From the NCBI GenBank assembly GCA_018673915.1, contig JABHBK010000058.1, positions 23,858 to 87,857 of the forward strand: 64,000 nt of DNA. Direction: 5' to 3'. A program made the position numbers and the translations under genes. Position 1 is the stretch's first letter. Each line of letters opens with the position of its first letter. Below the pieces are notes generated by a model. That model saw only the letters and a program-made list of their open reading frames with translations. It made no database searches and was not told where the DNA came from. This stretch comes from Nitrospina sp. GTDB taxonomy: Bacteria > Nitrospinota > Nitrospinia > Nitrospinales > VA-1. Shown here piece after piece: positions 44,704 to 53,912 of this stretch.

Positions 44704-45462
44704 CTACCGGGTTTTGCCCGGACGCTGGTCGAAGTAGTGGAATACTTCCCCTCCGTTGATCGGCAGAGGTTTCTTGTTTAAGTCCAGAGGGTGGTCGATA
44801 CCAGGTTGAATGGTCCCATCGACCGAATAAGGTCCGCTGTTTGACCAGTAATTACGTTTGCGGGAATCGAGGAACTTGATACTTGTAATGTATTTGATAT
44901 TTTTATACCCATACTTGAACGGAGCAATCACTCTCAGAGGGAACCCATGATCGCGGCTCAACGGCTGGCCATTCATACGCAAAACAAAAAGGACGCGCGG
45001 ACGAAGTAATTCTTCTAATGCAAAACTTTCGTAATAGGAATCGGCAGACTGGATATAAACAAACTTTGCCGATGGGTCGGGTTGAACCTTTTTTACCAAT
45101 TCCTCAAAGCGAAATCCCTCCCACTCTGCTTTGGCAGACCAGCACTCAACGCACTTGAGCCGCGAAACTTGGGAATGCATTTTCAAACCAAACAAATCCT
45201 CATAACCAAGACCAATAGGATTTTTAACCATTCCTCCTACCGCCAGCCCCCAACTTTGAGTATCTACACCGAGAAACGGATTAGCACTGCGGATATGAAA
45301 GTCGGGATTATCTCGATTCTGAATGTATTGCTTGGGAATACCTTTGTCGTTGCGGAAATCTTCAGCTCCACTGGCTTTTTTCGGCGCCAGCGCAGATAGA
45401 GAGGTAAGGGATAATATTTTCAGGAAGTTCCTGCGATCCAATTTTAAAGGGGGTAAGCCCAT
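44704..45462 (-). CDS. Tat-exported molybdopterin oxidoreductase, MsrP/sulfite-oxidase-like
   Basis: This 252-residue protein has a twin-arginine signal DRRNFLKILSLTSLSALA at residues 9-26. The Moco ligand is likely Cys104 in SRLKCVECWSAKAEWEGF, with a second Cys at 107. The pterin-binding region FPLRVIAPFKYGYKNIKYI is also conserved. It is shorter than MsrP at both ends and clearly divergent from the copy at 26.9 kb. AAGGA stands before the ATG. It lies 13 bases after dapB on the same strand, so it is probably expressed with the dap genes. No haem partner is visible. Confidence 0.88.
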   Translation of the reverse strand: MGLPPLKLDRRNFLKILSLTSLSALAPKKASGAEDFRNDKGIPKQYIQNRDNPDFHIRSANPFLGVDTQSWGLAVGGMVKNPIGLGYEDLFGLKMHSQVSRLKCVECWSAKAEWEGFRFEELVKKVQPDPSAKFVYIQSADSYYESFALEELLRPRVLFVLRMNGQPLSRDHGFPLRVIAPFKYGYKNIKYITSIKFLDSRKRNYWSNSGPYSVDGTIQPGIDHPLDLNKKPLPINGGEVFHYFDQRPGKTR

Positions 45463-45475
45463 AGCTTCCTTCTAA

Positions 45476-46276
45476 TCAGCGCAGACCCAAAACGTCTTGC
45501 ATATCATAGACACCATTGGGTTGGCCTAAAATCCATTGAGCGGCACGAATGGAACCTCGAGCGAAGGTCTCTCTGCTTTGCGCACGGTGAAATACTTCAA
45601 AATTTTCTCCCATGCCGCCGAACAAAACCCGGTGCTCGCCAATTATGTCTCCCGCCCGTAAAGTATGAATACCAATTTCTTTCGGAGTGCGCACGGCAAT
45701 TCCTTTTCTACCATATACGCCGACCTCTTCAAGATTTCTTCCTAATGAATCAGCAACAATTTCTGAAATACGTACAGCAGTACCGCTGGGAGCATCCTTT
45801 TTAAATTTATGATGCGCCTCGACAATTTCCACATCATACGCATCCCCCAATACCCGTGCCGCATCAGCAACCAACTTGAACAATACATTCACCCCAATAC
45901 TCATATTGGGAGCGACCACACAGGGAATTTTTTTTCCGATTTGTTCAATCTCCTGGCGTTGTTCGGGAGAAAATCCAGTTGTGCCGACTACGACCGCTTT
46001 ACCTTTTTCTGCAGAGATATTTAAAGTTTGCAGGCTCGATTCAGGAGTGGTGAAATCGATCACGACATCACAGTTCTCCAGGGCTTTACCCAGATCATCC
46101 AAAACTGCTATGCCTTTTGTTCCCGTACCGGTAACATCGCCTACGTCTTGCCCCAGGTTTGGACTTCCGGCCTGTTCAGTACCTCCACCCAGTTGCACGC
46201 CCTCAGTGTCTTCAATGCATCCGGCAATGGTCTTCCCCATACGCCCGGCAACGCCTATTACAAGAATCCTGGTCAA
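45476..46276 (-). CDS. dapB: 4-hydroxy-tetrahydrodipicolinate reductase
   Basis: This 266-residue protein has the NAD(P) motif GVAGRMGKTI at the N-terminus. Catalytic EAHHKFKKDAPSGTA supplies the His pair, Lys and substrate-binding PSGTA. It reduces the DapA product on the way to diaminopimelate and lysine. It is third in the dapF-dapA-dapB series; dapA ends 35 bases upstream. Confidence 0.97.
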   Translation of the reverse strand: MTRILVIGVAGRMGKTIAGCIEDTEGVQLGGGTEQAGSPNLGQDVGDVTGTGTKGIAVLDDLGKALENCDVVIDFTTPESSLQTLNISAEKGKAVVVGTTGFSPEQRQEIEQIGKKIPCVVAPNMSIGVNVLFKLVADAARVLGDAYDVEIVEAHHKFKKDAPSGTAVRISEIVADSLGRNLEEVGVYGRKGIAVRTPKEIGIHTLRAGDIIGEHRVLFGGMGENFEVFHRAQSRETFARGSIRAAQWILGQPNGVYDMQDVLGLR

Positions 46277-46311
46277 ATTTATTATCTCCCTGTTTTATGG
46301 ATGCAGAAAAG

Positions 46312-47184
46312 TTACACCAAAGCGTAAGTTTCAAGCACAGTCTTCAATTGCGAAAGGTGCTCCTCTGTCGGCGCACACAAGGGTGGGCGGAACTCATTTT
46401 CGATCCGACCCATAAGTGCCAGAGCGGCTTTAACGGGAATCGGGTTCGTCTCGATAAACATGATATCGTTCAAATTCAGCAACTCATAATGCAGAGCTTT
46501 TGCCTTATCCACATCCCCTGCCCGAGCGGCCTGACATAATTTGGCAAACTTTTTAGGGACAAGATTGGCAGTTACCGAAATTACGCCTTTTCCGCCAATA
46601 GCAAGAATCGGCCATGTTAATGCGTCCTCACCAGAGATCACAGAAAAATCCGGTCCGCAGGAGTCAATGATCTCACTAACCTGCACCAGAGAGCCGGAAG
46701 CTTCTTTGATACCCACAATATTTCTGATGGCACTCAAACGAGCTACGGTGCCAGGTACCATATTGATGGAAGTTCGGCTGGGGACATTATAAAGAATAAT
46801 GGGCAGGTCGGTTTCTTTCGCGACCATAGAAAAATGCTGGAACAAACCTTCCTGAGTTGGCTTGTTGTAATAAGGCGTTATCAACAGAGCCCCATCCGCC
46901 CCAATTTTTTGAGCACGTTGGGTCAACTCCACCGCCTCCTGGGTTGCGTTGGACCCTGTACCCGCAAGCACAGGAATACGACCTTTACAGGTTTCAACAG
47001 CGATGCGAATCACCTCTTCATGCTCGGCATGATTCAAGGTGGCTGATTCACCCGTAGTACCGCAGGGCACAATTCCATTAGTTCCATTTTCTATATGAAA
47101 CTCTACCAACCCACGCAGGGCCGAGGCATCTACTTTTCCGTTTTTAAACGGAGTCACTATGGCAACAAACGATCCTTCAAACAT
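46312..47184 (-). CDS. dapA: 4-hydroxy-tetrahydrodipicolinate synthase
   Basis: This 290-residue aldolase-type TIM barrel has PCGTTGESATL (pyruvate carboxylate contacts), LYNVPSRTSINM (catalytic Tyr) and GIKEASG (Schiff-base Lys near 161). It condenses pyruvate with aspartate semialdehyde. The start is 24 bases after the dapF stop. Confidence 0.97.
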   Translation of the reverse strand: MFEGSFVAIVTPFKNGKVDASALRGLVEFHIENGTNGIVPCGTTGESATLNHAEHEEVIRIAVETCKGRIPVLAGTGSNATQEAVELTQRAQKIGADGALLITPYYNKPTQEGLFQHFSMVAKETDLPIILYNVPSRTSINMVPGTVARLSAIRNIVGIKEASGSLVQVSEIIDSCGPDFSVISGEDALTWPILAIGGKGVISVTANLVPKKFAKLCQAARAGDVDKAKALHYELLNLNDIMFIETNPIPVKAALALMGRIENEFRPPLCAPTEEHLSQLKTVLETYALV

Positions 47185-47208
47185 AATATTATTCTTAAAT
47201 CAATATAG

Positions 47209-48024
47209 TTAATATTCGGCCAGGGTTCCTTCAAAAGCAATGCGGGTGAGTCCCTCCAGGTAAACATCCTTAACCGGGCCCCCATTAGAGGGATGAAAAT
47301 CTACTTTTAAAAATTCTCCTCCACGCGTTTCAACATTAACGGGAGGTTGAACCAGATTTTTATATGACGAAAGCAGAACCGATGCCACAACACCCGTCCC
47401 ACATGCCAGCGTTTCATCTTCCACTCCACGTTCATAGGTGCGGACTTTTAGCGCCTGATCTCCCACTTTCTGCACAAAGTCCACATTGGTTCCCGCCGGA
47501 GCAAACGTTTCATGGAATCGAATGCCGTTACCCACGTCTTTCACATTAACAGCTTCGACATCATCAGAGTAAATGATCGCATGCGGGACACCCGTATTGA
47601 GACTATCAATCTGAAAATGTGTTCCATTCAGATCCACATCAATATCCTGCCGTAGGTTTTCTGGAGAAGTGAGCTTAACTTTTACGTTGGCACCATCCAC
47701 TTTTGCGCCGATGATTCCAGCCAGCGTTTCAAGAGTCAGTTCCTCGGGTGCGATCTTTTTTTCCACCGCATAACGCGCCACGCAGCGCCCCCCATTGCCG
47801 CACATATCGGGGATTGAACCATCATCGTTATAAAAATCCCATTTGATGTCCGCTTTGTCTGAATTTTCAACAAAGATCACCCCATCGGCACCGATGGACA
47901 TTTTTCGGTCGCAAACGCGCCGGACAAAGTCGACTTTCTTGTCATCATCTATAACCGGAACCCGATTATCGATAATGATAAAATCGTTGCCACTGCCACT
48001 CATTTTTGTGAACTGAATAGCCAT
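47209..48024 (-). CDS. dapF: Diaminopimelate epimerase
   Basis: About 271 residues from ATG 48024, which starts MAIQFTKMSGSGNDF, the family's N-terminus; ATGs 9-15 bases upstream add only a few residues. The two catalytic Cys are in MCGNGGRCVARY and LACGTGVVAS. It converts L,L- to meso-diaminopimelate for peptidoglycan. It is first gene of the dapF-A-B unit. A short GCCCAC/GTGGGC hairpin lies in the 180-base gap upstream. Confidence 0.97.
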   Translation of the reverse strand: MAIQFTKMSGSGNDFIIIDNRVPVIDDDKKVDFVRRVCDRKMSIGADGVIFVENSDKADIKWDFYNDDGSIPDMCGNGGRCVARYAVEKKIAPEELTLETLAGIIGAKVDGANVKVKLTSPENLRQDIDVDLNGTHFQIDSLNTGVPHAIIYSDDVEAVNVKDVGNGIRFHETFAPAGTNVDFVQKVGDQALKVRTYERGVEDETLACGTGVVASVLLSSYKNLVQPPVNVETRGGEFLKVDFHPSNGGPVKDVYLEGLTRIAFEGTLAEY

Positions 48025-48221
48025 ATCCAAACCCATCAATTAAATATAAAGTTCTTTCTAAGATGCCGAAAAGCCCACGAAGGTTCCAAACTCCATTCCA
48101 TCGAAGATATTCGAAAAATTTTCATCCCAGCAGGTCAAGCGATTCTACCACACCGCCCACTAGCGTGGGCTGCAAATAGTAATAGCTTTATCAGGAAATC
48201 TGCCGCCAGCGTCACGCCGGG

Positions 48222-50939
48222 CTAAATCTTCCAGTTCTTAACGCTACTTAATTTTAAGAGAGCGGGCAAGAAGGTGACGGACGCGATGAGGCAATTTAAC
48301 ACGCCCAAAGTCAGCACAAGTCCCAAACTGAATACACCATAATGGTCGGCCACCATCATGCTGCCGAAGCCCATCATGGTGGTGAGGGAACTGAGCAGGA
48401 CAGCCTGGCCGGTGCTTTTTCCTAAAACGCTGGCGTTTTTATCTTCTTCCTCTCGGTAGCGGTGAGTGATATGAATTCCGTTTACCACGCCAATCCCTAA
48501 AATGAGTGGCAAAATAACCAGGTTCGCCATGTTTAGGTTAAGCCCGATCACATCCATGATACCCACTGTCCAGATGGATCCTGCCAGGACCGGAAGCAAA
48601 ACGAAAAAAACGGTGCACACATTTCGGAACATGAAAAACAAATAAATAATGATCGCGGTCATGGCGTAGAGTCCCCCTTTGACATAACCTTCTGTCATCA
48701 AACGTGTGGATTCAAACATATTCACTGCGGTACCGGTGACCTCAGGGTCTACCGACCGAAGATCGTTTAAATATTTTTTTCGTTCATCCTGATCCCAAAT
48801 ATCCACGCTCGGGAAAACATGAATCACGTATTTTTCTTTGGAAGAAATATAACGCTTTCTTAAACTCTTTGGGATTTCTTCGAGCCGTACTGGCTGTGTT
48901 TTAGCGTTGGCCTTTAGTTCGTCTATAAGATTGCGATAGTCGGTGAAAAGAACCTCGGAAAATTTACGCAGTCTTTTTTCTGCCAGACCGGATTCCACAT
49001 TTTGACTTTGATCGAGAAAATTCCTCAGGCGGTTTCCCGCCACCTGCACCGGGTCAAGCGTTTTTCCGTCTTCTTCCCGACCCTGCAATTTAAACTGAAT
49101 ACGTTTGAGGGTCTTGTTCAATGCTTTCCAGGAGAAATCAACATCCTCCGGCTCTACTTCTAAATCATTTATCAGGGGAGCGAGGTTTTTCTGGATCGTA
49201 CGCAGGTTTTCCTCCTGGTTTTCCGGAATCACCATCGAGATGCTCTCAACCTTAGCGACAGTTGGAAGGGCCTTGAGTTGAAGTTCTTTTTGCCGAACCT
49301 CTTCCAGGGAGTCCGTCAGTATGGCCGCGGACCAGGCAGAGCGCCCGGCACTTTCAAGGATTTTCATCTCATATTGAACCGCCTCGGTACCCTTAGCCTG
49401 CAGGTTGAGCAGATTGTAGTCAAAACGCAGATCTTTCAATGATAGAGAAGCAATGAGAACTAGAACCGTACACAGCCCAATTATGAGGTAGTAATGATCA
49501 AACAGTTTATCTACCCATCCTTTTTGTTGGGCAGTCACAGATTTAACATAATCCGGCTTTCGCCATTTTTCTTCCAGCGTGACCAGAGCGGGAAGAACCA
49601 GAAGCATGGCCACCATACAGAAAAGAATGCCCCATCCAGCAATCCAACCCAATTCAACGATGCCGATGAAATCAGTTAGTACCATGGCACCAAATGCCAT
49701 GGCAGTCGTGATGGCCCCGGAAAAGTTGCCCTTTCCTGTTCCTTGCAATGTGTTTTGCAGAGCAGGCAAGATTTCGTTGCCCTCCTGCCGTTCCTCCTTA
49801 TAGCGTCCGAGGATATGGATCCCAAAATCGATGCCCAAACCAATCAGGATAGTGGTGAATACTACGGAAAGAATATTCAGATGGCCAACGGTCAAGGTTG
49901 TGAATCCCATCGTCCAGCACAACGCGAGCAGAAGACAGAAGATGGCCAGCAAAGGTTTAACAACTCCCCGGTATGCAATGATGAAAAGTAATGCTACCCC
50001 TATTAAAGCGATTTTAGAGGCTGTTTCCACATCAGCCTGGGTGGTCAACATCTCATCACTGGATATCACATCTTCTCCGGTGAGCCCTACCCTTATACCT
50101 GGAAACTCTTTCTTCGCTTCGGCTATGAATTGGCGAACCAGATTCACAGCATCTTTGTATCCGGTAAAACTGGTTTTGTCATTATTGGGAACCAATAGAA
50201 TAAAAAGCAGGTCTTCGTTTTCAGAGACCATGTATCCCTTTTCACGCAGGGAATCAGAACTACCCGTAAATAATGACTGCCAAGGCGAACGATAGCCGGC
50301 TTCACCCATTAGGCTACGGGTCATTTCTTCCAATAACCGGATCAATAAGCTGAGGTCTTCGGCATCTTCGCTTCCTTCCTCATCTTCTTCCCCAAGAAAA
50401 TCAGTCAATAGGGAATCGACCATACCGGAACTGATTTCAGCATTGATGCTGGATAAAAGTGGGTGAAGTCCAGGTGTGCCGTTTACCGATTCCAGAAAAC
50501 CCTGATGGTCTTCCAGCTTACGACCTAATTTTTTCAATTCATCCTGTTTGAGATAAAGCAGAAACCGCGATCGAAAGTAATCGATATCAATTTTATAAAC
50601 AACCTGTGAAAAAAGATGGGGCTGGGCTTTCAGTTTTGTTGCAAGCACTTCCGCAAAGCCAGACATATCCGTAGGTTTTTCACCTTCCACCACCACGACC
50701 ATACCTTCAAGGTCATCAAATTGCTGACGGTAATCTTCATATTGTTTGACATAAGGCAGGCCCTTTGCTACCAAATCGCCACGCCCAGTTTTAAAGGTGA
50801 GTTTCTGCGCGGTCACCCACACAGAGAGGAAGGCTAATACCAAAGATACCAAAACGACCAACAGGGAGTGCCGGTAGGCAAAACGTTCAATAACAGAGAA
50901 GAATCGGTTGAGGATGCCAGAATCAGGTGGGGATAACAT
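48222..50939 (-). CDS. RND/MMPL-family transporter (HpnN-like)
   Basis: This 905-residue protein has the two-fold RND layout. Helix 1 near residue 25 is followed by a large periplasmic loop and a helical block containing GLGIDFGIHILGRYKEE. The second half repeats this with a helix near 500, a second loop and GIGVVNGIHITHRYREEE. Each helical block carries the family's acidic helix-4-like region. The MMPL/HpnN group exports lipids such as hopanoids. No squalene or hopanoid genes are nearby, so the substrate is open. It is the last gene before the dap operon on the same strand. Confidence 0.85.
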   Translation of the reverse strand: MLSPPDSGILNRFFSVIERFAYRHSLLVVLVSLVLAFLSVWVTAQKLTFKTGRGDLVAKGLPYVKQYEDYRQQFDDLEGMVVVVEGEKPTDMSGFAEVLATKLKAQPHLFSQVVYKIDIDYFRSRFLLYLKQDELKKLGRKLEDHQGFLESVNGTPGLHPLLSSINAEISSGMVDSLLTDFLGEEDEEGSEDAEDLSLLIRLLEEMTRSLMGEAGYRSPWQSLFTGSSDSLREKGYMVSENEDLLFILLVPNNDKTSFTGYKDAVNLVRQFIAEAKKEFPGIRVGLTGEDVISSDEMLTTQADVETASKIALIGVALLFIIAYRGVVKPLLAIFCLLLALCWTMGFTTLTVGHLNILSVVFTTILIGLGIDFGIHILGRYKEERQEGNEILPALQNTLQGTGKGNFSGAITTAMAFGAMVLTDFIGIVELGWIAGWGILFCMVAMLLVLPALVTLEEKWRKPDYVKSVTAQQKGWVDKLFDHYYLIIGLCTVLVLIASLSLKDLRFDYNLLNLQAKGTEAVQYEMKILESAGRSAWSAAILTDSLEEVRQKELQLKALPTVAKVESISMVIPENQEENLRTIQKNLAPLINDLEVEPEDVDFSWKALNKTLKRIQFKLQGREEDGKTLDPVQVAGNRLRNFLDQSQNVESGLAEKRLRKFSEVLFTDYRNLIDELKANAKTQPVRLEEIPKSLRKRYISSKEKYVIHVFPSVDIWDQDERKKYLNDLRSVDPEVTGTAVNMFESTRLMTEGYVKGGLYAMTAIIIYLFFMFRNVCTVFFVLLPVLAGSIWTVGIMDVIGLNLNMANLVILPLILGIGVVNGIHITHRYREEEDKNASVLGKSTGQAVLLSSLTTMMGFGSMMVADHYGVFSLGLVLTLGVLNCLIASVTFLPALLKLSSVKNWKI

Positions 50940-51002
50940 AGGAATTATTCCACCCTCCCTCTAATACCCCGGCATGAAAGCTGAGGAAAAACATCACGGC
51001 TA

Positions 51003-51025
51003 CTAGCCTCACGCCTGACGGCTAG
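51003..51025. repeat. Hairpin overlapping the pagL stop codon
   Basis: CTAGCC (51003-51008) pairs with GGCTAG (51020-51025), and the inner TCA/TGA extend the stem to nine pairs with one bulge. On the minus strand a five-T run appears only about a dozen bases after the stem, so a terminator is possible but not convincing. Confidence 0.35.
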
Positions 51026-51624
51026 AAACGTTTACCCAGGGTAAACATATGGGCGTTGAGTCCGATATTTGGAAATTGTAATCCAGCGTTGGAAACATGA
51101 AAAAACCGGTAATTAATGGAGTAGGCGCCTTCCTTCTGGAAAAATTCTAAACCTGTACCGGCATGAAGGAGAAACTGAAACTCGCTACCTAGCTCACGGT
51201 CAGCGACATCTTTCCAGTTAGTCATCGAAAACCCTGTCCCCAACATAACGTTCGGTGCCCATCTTCTTTTGGGGCTCAAGAACTTATACTGAACCATTAA
51301 AGGTGACCATCCGATCAAGAATTTGTCGTCTCGATCCGAGAAAGCAAGCCCCGCTTCCATATGATAGAACAGAGCTCCTCGATACCAGGACTTGCCAATC
51401 ATTCCTGTTAAATTGCGTTGCCAGTTCGGGAAAAAATATAAAAACCCCAAGTCAGTACGGTCTCTGCCCGGCGGAAGATCTATCGTCCAACCCCAACCAA
51501 TTTGGCCGCCAAAATCAGACTCTCCCTTTTTGAATCTCTCCGCAAAGGTCGCAGCTCCGGCAGTGGAAATATTAAACAGTATAAAAACCGCAAGAAAAAG
51601 CACTGAACGCAGTATTATTTTCAT
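51022..51624 (-). CDS. pagL: PagL-like lipid A 3-O-deacylase
   Basis: This 200-residue protein has a signal peptide (SVLFLAVFILFNISTAGA), beta-barrel strands and a C-terminal Phe. Near the C-terminus RFFHVSNAGLQFPNIGLNAH matches PagL's active-site region (H-x-S-N-x-x-L-x-x-P-N, with catalytic His and Ser). PagL removes the 3-position acyl chain of lipid A in the outer membrane. The catalytic Glu expected about 12 residues later is not obvious, since the protein ends near there. It supports a lipid-A-containing envelope. Confidence 0.82.
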   Translation of the reverse strand: MKIILRSVLFLAVFILFNISTAGAATFAERFKKGESDFGGQIGWGWTIDLPPGRDRTDLGFLYFFPNWQRNLTGMIGKSWYRGALFYHMEAGLAFSDRDDKFLIGWSPLMVQYKFLSPKRRWAPNVMLGTGFSMTNWKDVADRELGSEFQFLLHAGTGLEFFQKEGAYSINYRFFHVSNAGLQFPNIGLNAHMFTLGKRF

Positions 51625-51721
51625 ATCTCTTTGTTTCGAAAAGATTAAAATCTATTAAATGCTACCTTAAAGCGAAGAATTGTAGCATAAAAAAGTACTA
51701 TTTATGGGTAATTATTTGCAT

Positions 51722-51749
51722 TTGTCTTAATTCGGGTTTGTGTTATAAT
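51722..51749 (+). promoter_or_regulatory. Sigma-70 promoter of tatA
   Basis: A perfect TATAAT at 51744-51749 is preceded by TG one base away, making an extended -10. TTGTCT at 51722-51727 stands 16 bases upstream as a partial -35. The predicted transcript starts about 30 bases before the tatA ATG. Confidence 0.65.
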
Positions 51750-51784
51750 CGGCGTTTTCTCAAATAAATAAAGGGATTTTCGCT

Positions 51785-52057
51785 ATGATGGGAATAGGTT
51801 TTCCAGAATTAATGATCATTTTGGTCATTATCATGATTATCTTCGGGGCTGGGAAGCTTCCGGAAATTGGAAGTGCTTTCGGCAACAGTATTCGAAACTT
51901 CAAAAAATCCATGAAGGAAGCTGAAGAAGACACTGAAGCCCTTCCGGAAAATGCAGCCACAGATGAGACAGCAGAAGTGACCGAAGGAGATAGCGGAAAT
52001 GAACCCGAAACCGCAGAGGACCCTGTCACATCGACGACTGAACCAGAAGAAAAATAA
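51785..52057 (+). CDS. tatA: Twin-arginine translocase subunit TatA
   Basis: This 90-residue protein has the TatA layout: a short N-terminal membrane helix ([15 protein letters not shown]), the hinge [14 protein letters not shown], an amphipathic helix ([16 protein letters not shown]) and an acidic, disordered tail. It forms the protein-conducting element for folded Tat substrates. tatC is not in the window. At least two Tat substrates are (the MsrP-like proteins at 26.9 and 44.7 kb). Either of two adjacent ATGs could be the start. Confidence 0.93.
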   Translation: MMGIGFPELMIILVIIMIIFGAGKLPEIGSAFGNSIRNFKKSMKEAEEDTEALPENAATDETAEVTEGDSGNEPETAEDPVTSTTEPEEK

Positions 52058-52109
52058 GTCCCTTTTTTCACCCTCCGCTCCTGCACTCCCCGTAAGGACT
52101 GTTTTTTTT
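52058..52109 (+). terminator. Weak terminator candidate after tatA
   Basis: AGTCC just after the tatA stop can pair with GGACT at about 52096-52100, directly followed by a run of eight T. The stem is only five or six pairs with a long loop, so it is tentative. Confidence 0.3.
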
Positions 52110-52251
52110 ACAGAGTTAGGCTTCATTTCACGAATCGCTTTGTAATTAATAGCATCCTAAAGTAACTGGAATTAAAGGGGCCATTGCGGGTTCATGCGGA
52201 TAAAATCCATACCTTTCTCAAGAAGAAAATATAACTGGATTTGACCTTTAT

Positions 52252-52881
52252 ATGTCCTTTACCCAGCAAAAAGAAGATAAAGAAATTGAAGAGGCGTTAG
52301 TCAGGGATCTTCAAGCAGGTGACCTTGATGCCTATGACAAAATAGCTACCCTCTATCAAAAGAAGATTTATGCCCTCAGTTTCAACCTGATGCGCAACCA
52401 AATGGATGCCCAGGATGTGACTCAAGAGGTTCTCCTGACATTGTTCAGGAAGATCAATACCTTTCAGGGCAAGTCGGCGTTTTCAAGCTGGGTATATCGT
52501 ATTACCTTGAACGCCAGCTACATGAAACTGAGAAGCAAAAAGAAGGAACCTAACGTTTCTATTGATGAATTACTACCTTCCTTCAATGGAGCCGGGTTCC
52601 AGCAGGAAAAAATTCAGGACTGGTCAGGAAGTACCGAGTCTTTACTGTTTACCAATGAAACACGAGAGGTCATCAAGAAAGCTGTTGATCTTTTGCCAGA
52701 AAAGGAAAAAGTGGTTTTCTTATTGCGAGATGTAGAGTGTCTCTCTACCGAAAAAGTCAGTGAGATATTAGATCTTACCGTTCCTGCGGTAAAGTCGAGA
52801 CTGCACCGAGCCCGGTTGTTCTTAAGAAAAAAACTTTCTGGTTATTTTGAGGAATATAATTCCCAAAAGGGGGAAGCATGA
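52252..52881 (+). CDS. ECF-type RNA polymerase sigma factor
   Basis: This 209-residue protein has region 2 (DAYDKIATLYQKKIYALSF, then NQMDAQDVTQEVLLTLF, core binding and -10 recognition). Region 4 is LPEKEKVVFLLRDVECLS with a helix-turn-helix STEKVSEILDLTVPAVKSRL. The stop overlaps the next gene, a zinc anti-sigma factor, as ATGA (52878-52881), the usual sigma/anti-sigma pairing. The cytoplasmic anti-sigma partner suggests a response to redox or envelope stress; the regulon is unknown. Confidence 0.93.
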   Translation: MSFTQQKEDKEIEEALVRDLQAGDLDAYDKIATLYQKKIYALSFNLMRNQMDAQDVTQEVLLTLFRKINTFQGKSAFSSWVYRITLNASYMKLRSKKKEPNVSIDELLPSFNGAGFQQEKIQDWSGSTESLLFTNETREVIKKAVDLLPEKEKVVFLLRDVECLSTEKVSEILDLTVPAVKSRLHRARLFLRKKLSGYFEEYNSQKGEA

Positions 52882-53126
52882 TCTGCTGTAAAGAGTGTAT
52901 TGACCTGCTATACGATTATTTTGAAGGGTCTCTGGACCAAGACACCACTAAATCTCTTGAGGAACACTTCGAGGATTGCCCCCCTTGCATCGCTTTTTTG
53001 AATACTTACAAGTCGACAACCCTCCTGTGCAGGGATACGCTGAATCAAATTGAAATTCCTGATGAAGTGCGCCATACCCTGCAAAGTTTTCTGAAAGAGC
53101 ATAAAAAGGAACAAGAAAAGAAGTAG
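52878..53126 (+). CDS. Zinc-finger (zf-HC2/ZAS) anti-sigma factor
   Basis: This 82-residue protein has an N-terminal CCKEC and the ZAS motif HFEDCPPC (H-x3-C-x2-C), which binds zinc and holds the cognate ECF sigma factor. There is no membrane segment, so it is a soluble anti-sigma of the RsrA/ChrR type. Release could follow thiol oxidation, as in RsrA; that is inference. It is translationally coupled to the sigma gene. Confidence 0.92.
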   Translation: MICCKECIDLLYDYFEGSLDQDTTKSLEEHFEDCPPCIAFLNTYKSTTLLCRDTLNQIEIPDEVRHTLQSFLKEHKKEQEKK

Positions 53127-53181
53127 TGCATCTCCACAATATCTTTGGCAAACAAACTGAAGATGTCCGGCACACAATGCA

Positions 53182-53210
53182 TTGACAAATCCAGCGGGTT
53201 TATCTATATT
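53182..53210 (+). promoter_or_regulatory. Sigma-70 promoter before the bifunctional-nuclease gene
   Basis: A perfect TTGACA (53182-53187), 17-base spacer and TATATT (53205-53210). The transcript would start near 53217, giving a leader of about 70 bases, so this gene is independent of the sigma/anti-sigma pair. A small CTATAT/ATATAG inverted repeat overlaps the -10 box. Confidence 0.75.
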
Positions 53211-53289
53211 TTTTATATAGCTTCGTATTCTTAGTTTTACACGTTAAACTTGGTGCGATCGCTTATAACCCTCTTTTGAGGCAAAGAAC

Positions 53290-53778
53290 ATGGTTGAAAT
53301 GAAAGTTGAGGGCCTAACGTTGGATCCACTTACCAACATGCCTATCATTATTTTGAAAGATTCGACCGGTTCTAAGGCTCTGCCCATATGGGTTGGCTAT
53401 TTTGAAGCAAACGCAATTGCTCTGGAAATAGAAAAAATCTCGACACCCCGCCCCATGACGCACGATTTGCTCAAAAACCTGATTCAAAATATGAAGGCTG
53501 AAGTCAACCACATCCTGGTTAATGAATTAAAAGACAATACATTTTATGCCATTATTTCACTGGCATGTGGAGACGTTACTCTTGCTATAGACTCGCGTCC
53601 TTCTGATGCTATTGCTCTGGCACTGAGAACCAAGGCTCCAATTTTTGTAGAAGAGAAAGTGATTGAAGCCGCTAAAAGCCTGGACCTCCCCGACCTGGAA
53701 AAAACAAATACGACAGATGACAAGCAGTGGAAAGACTGGTTGGATAAAATAAAACCGGACGACTTCGGCAAACTGTGA
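53290..53778 (+). CDS. Bifunctional nuclease (DUF151/BFN) family protein
   Basis: This 162-residue protein carries the DUF151 blocks KALPIWVGYFEANAIALEIE, RPMTHDLLKNLI and SRPSDAIALALRTKAPIFVEE. Members have been described as bifunctional nucleases in plants, and the fold is common across bacteria with uncertain roles. A C-terminal DDKQWKDWLDKIKPDDF replaces the UVR motif seen in some members. GAGG lies before the ATG at 53290. Confidence 0.9.
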   Translation: MVEMKVEGLTLDPLTNMPIIILKDSTGSKALPIWVGYFEANAIALEIEKISTPRPMTHDLLKNLIQNMKAEVNHILVNELKDNTFYAIISLACGDVTLAIDSRPSDAIALALRTKAPIFVEEKVIEAAKSLDLPDLEKTNTTDDKQWKDWLDKIKPDDFGKL

Positions 53779-53912
53779 TACGGCAATGATGTCGAGACAC
53801 CCTGCCCAATTGCACTTCCCAACCCTGACTCTTTTCCCGCTTTTTCCCTTATGAAAAAAAATGCTGAATTCTTTAAGGGAAGACAAGCCAGCCTCATAAT
53901 CTCGAGGAACCT

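Noticed and set aside
48155..48170. GCCCAC-TAGC-GTGGGC hairpin upstream of dapF
   Set aside because: Six-pair stem with no T-run and no riboswitch-like context; a lysine riboswitch would be much larger. Noted only in the dapF entry.
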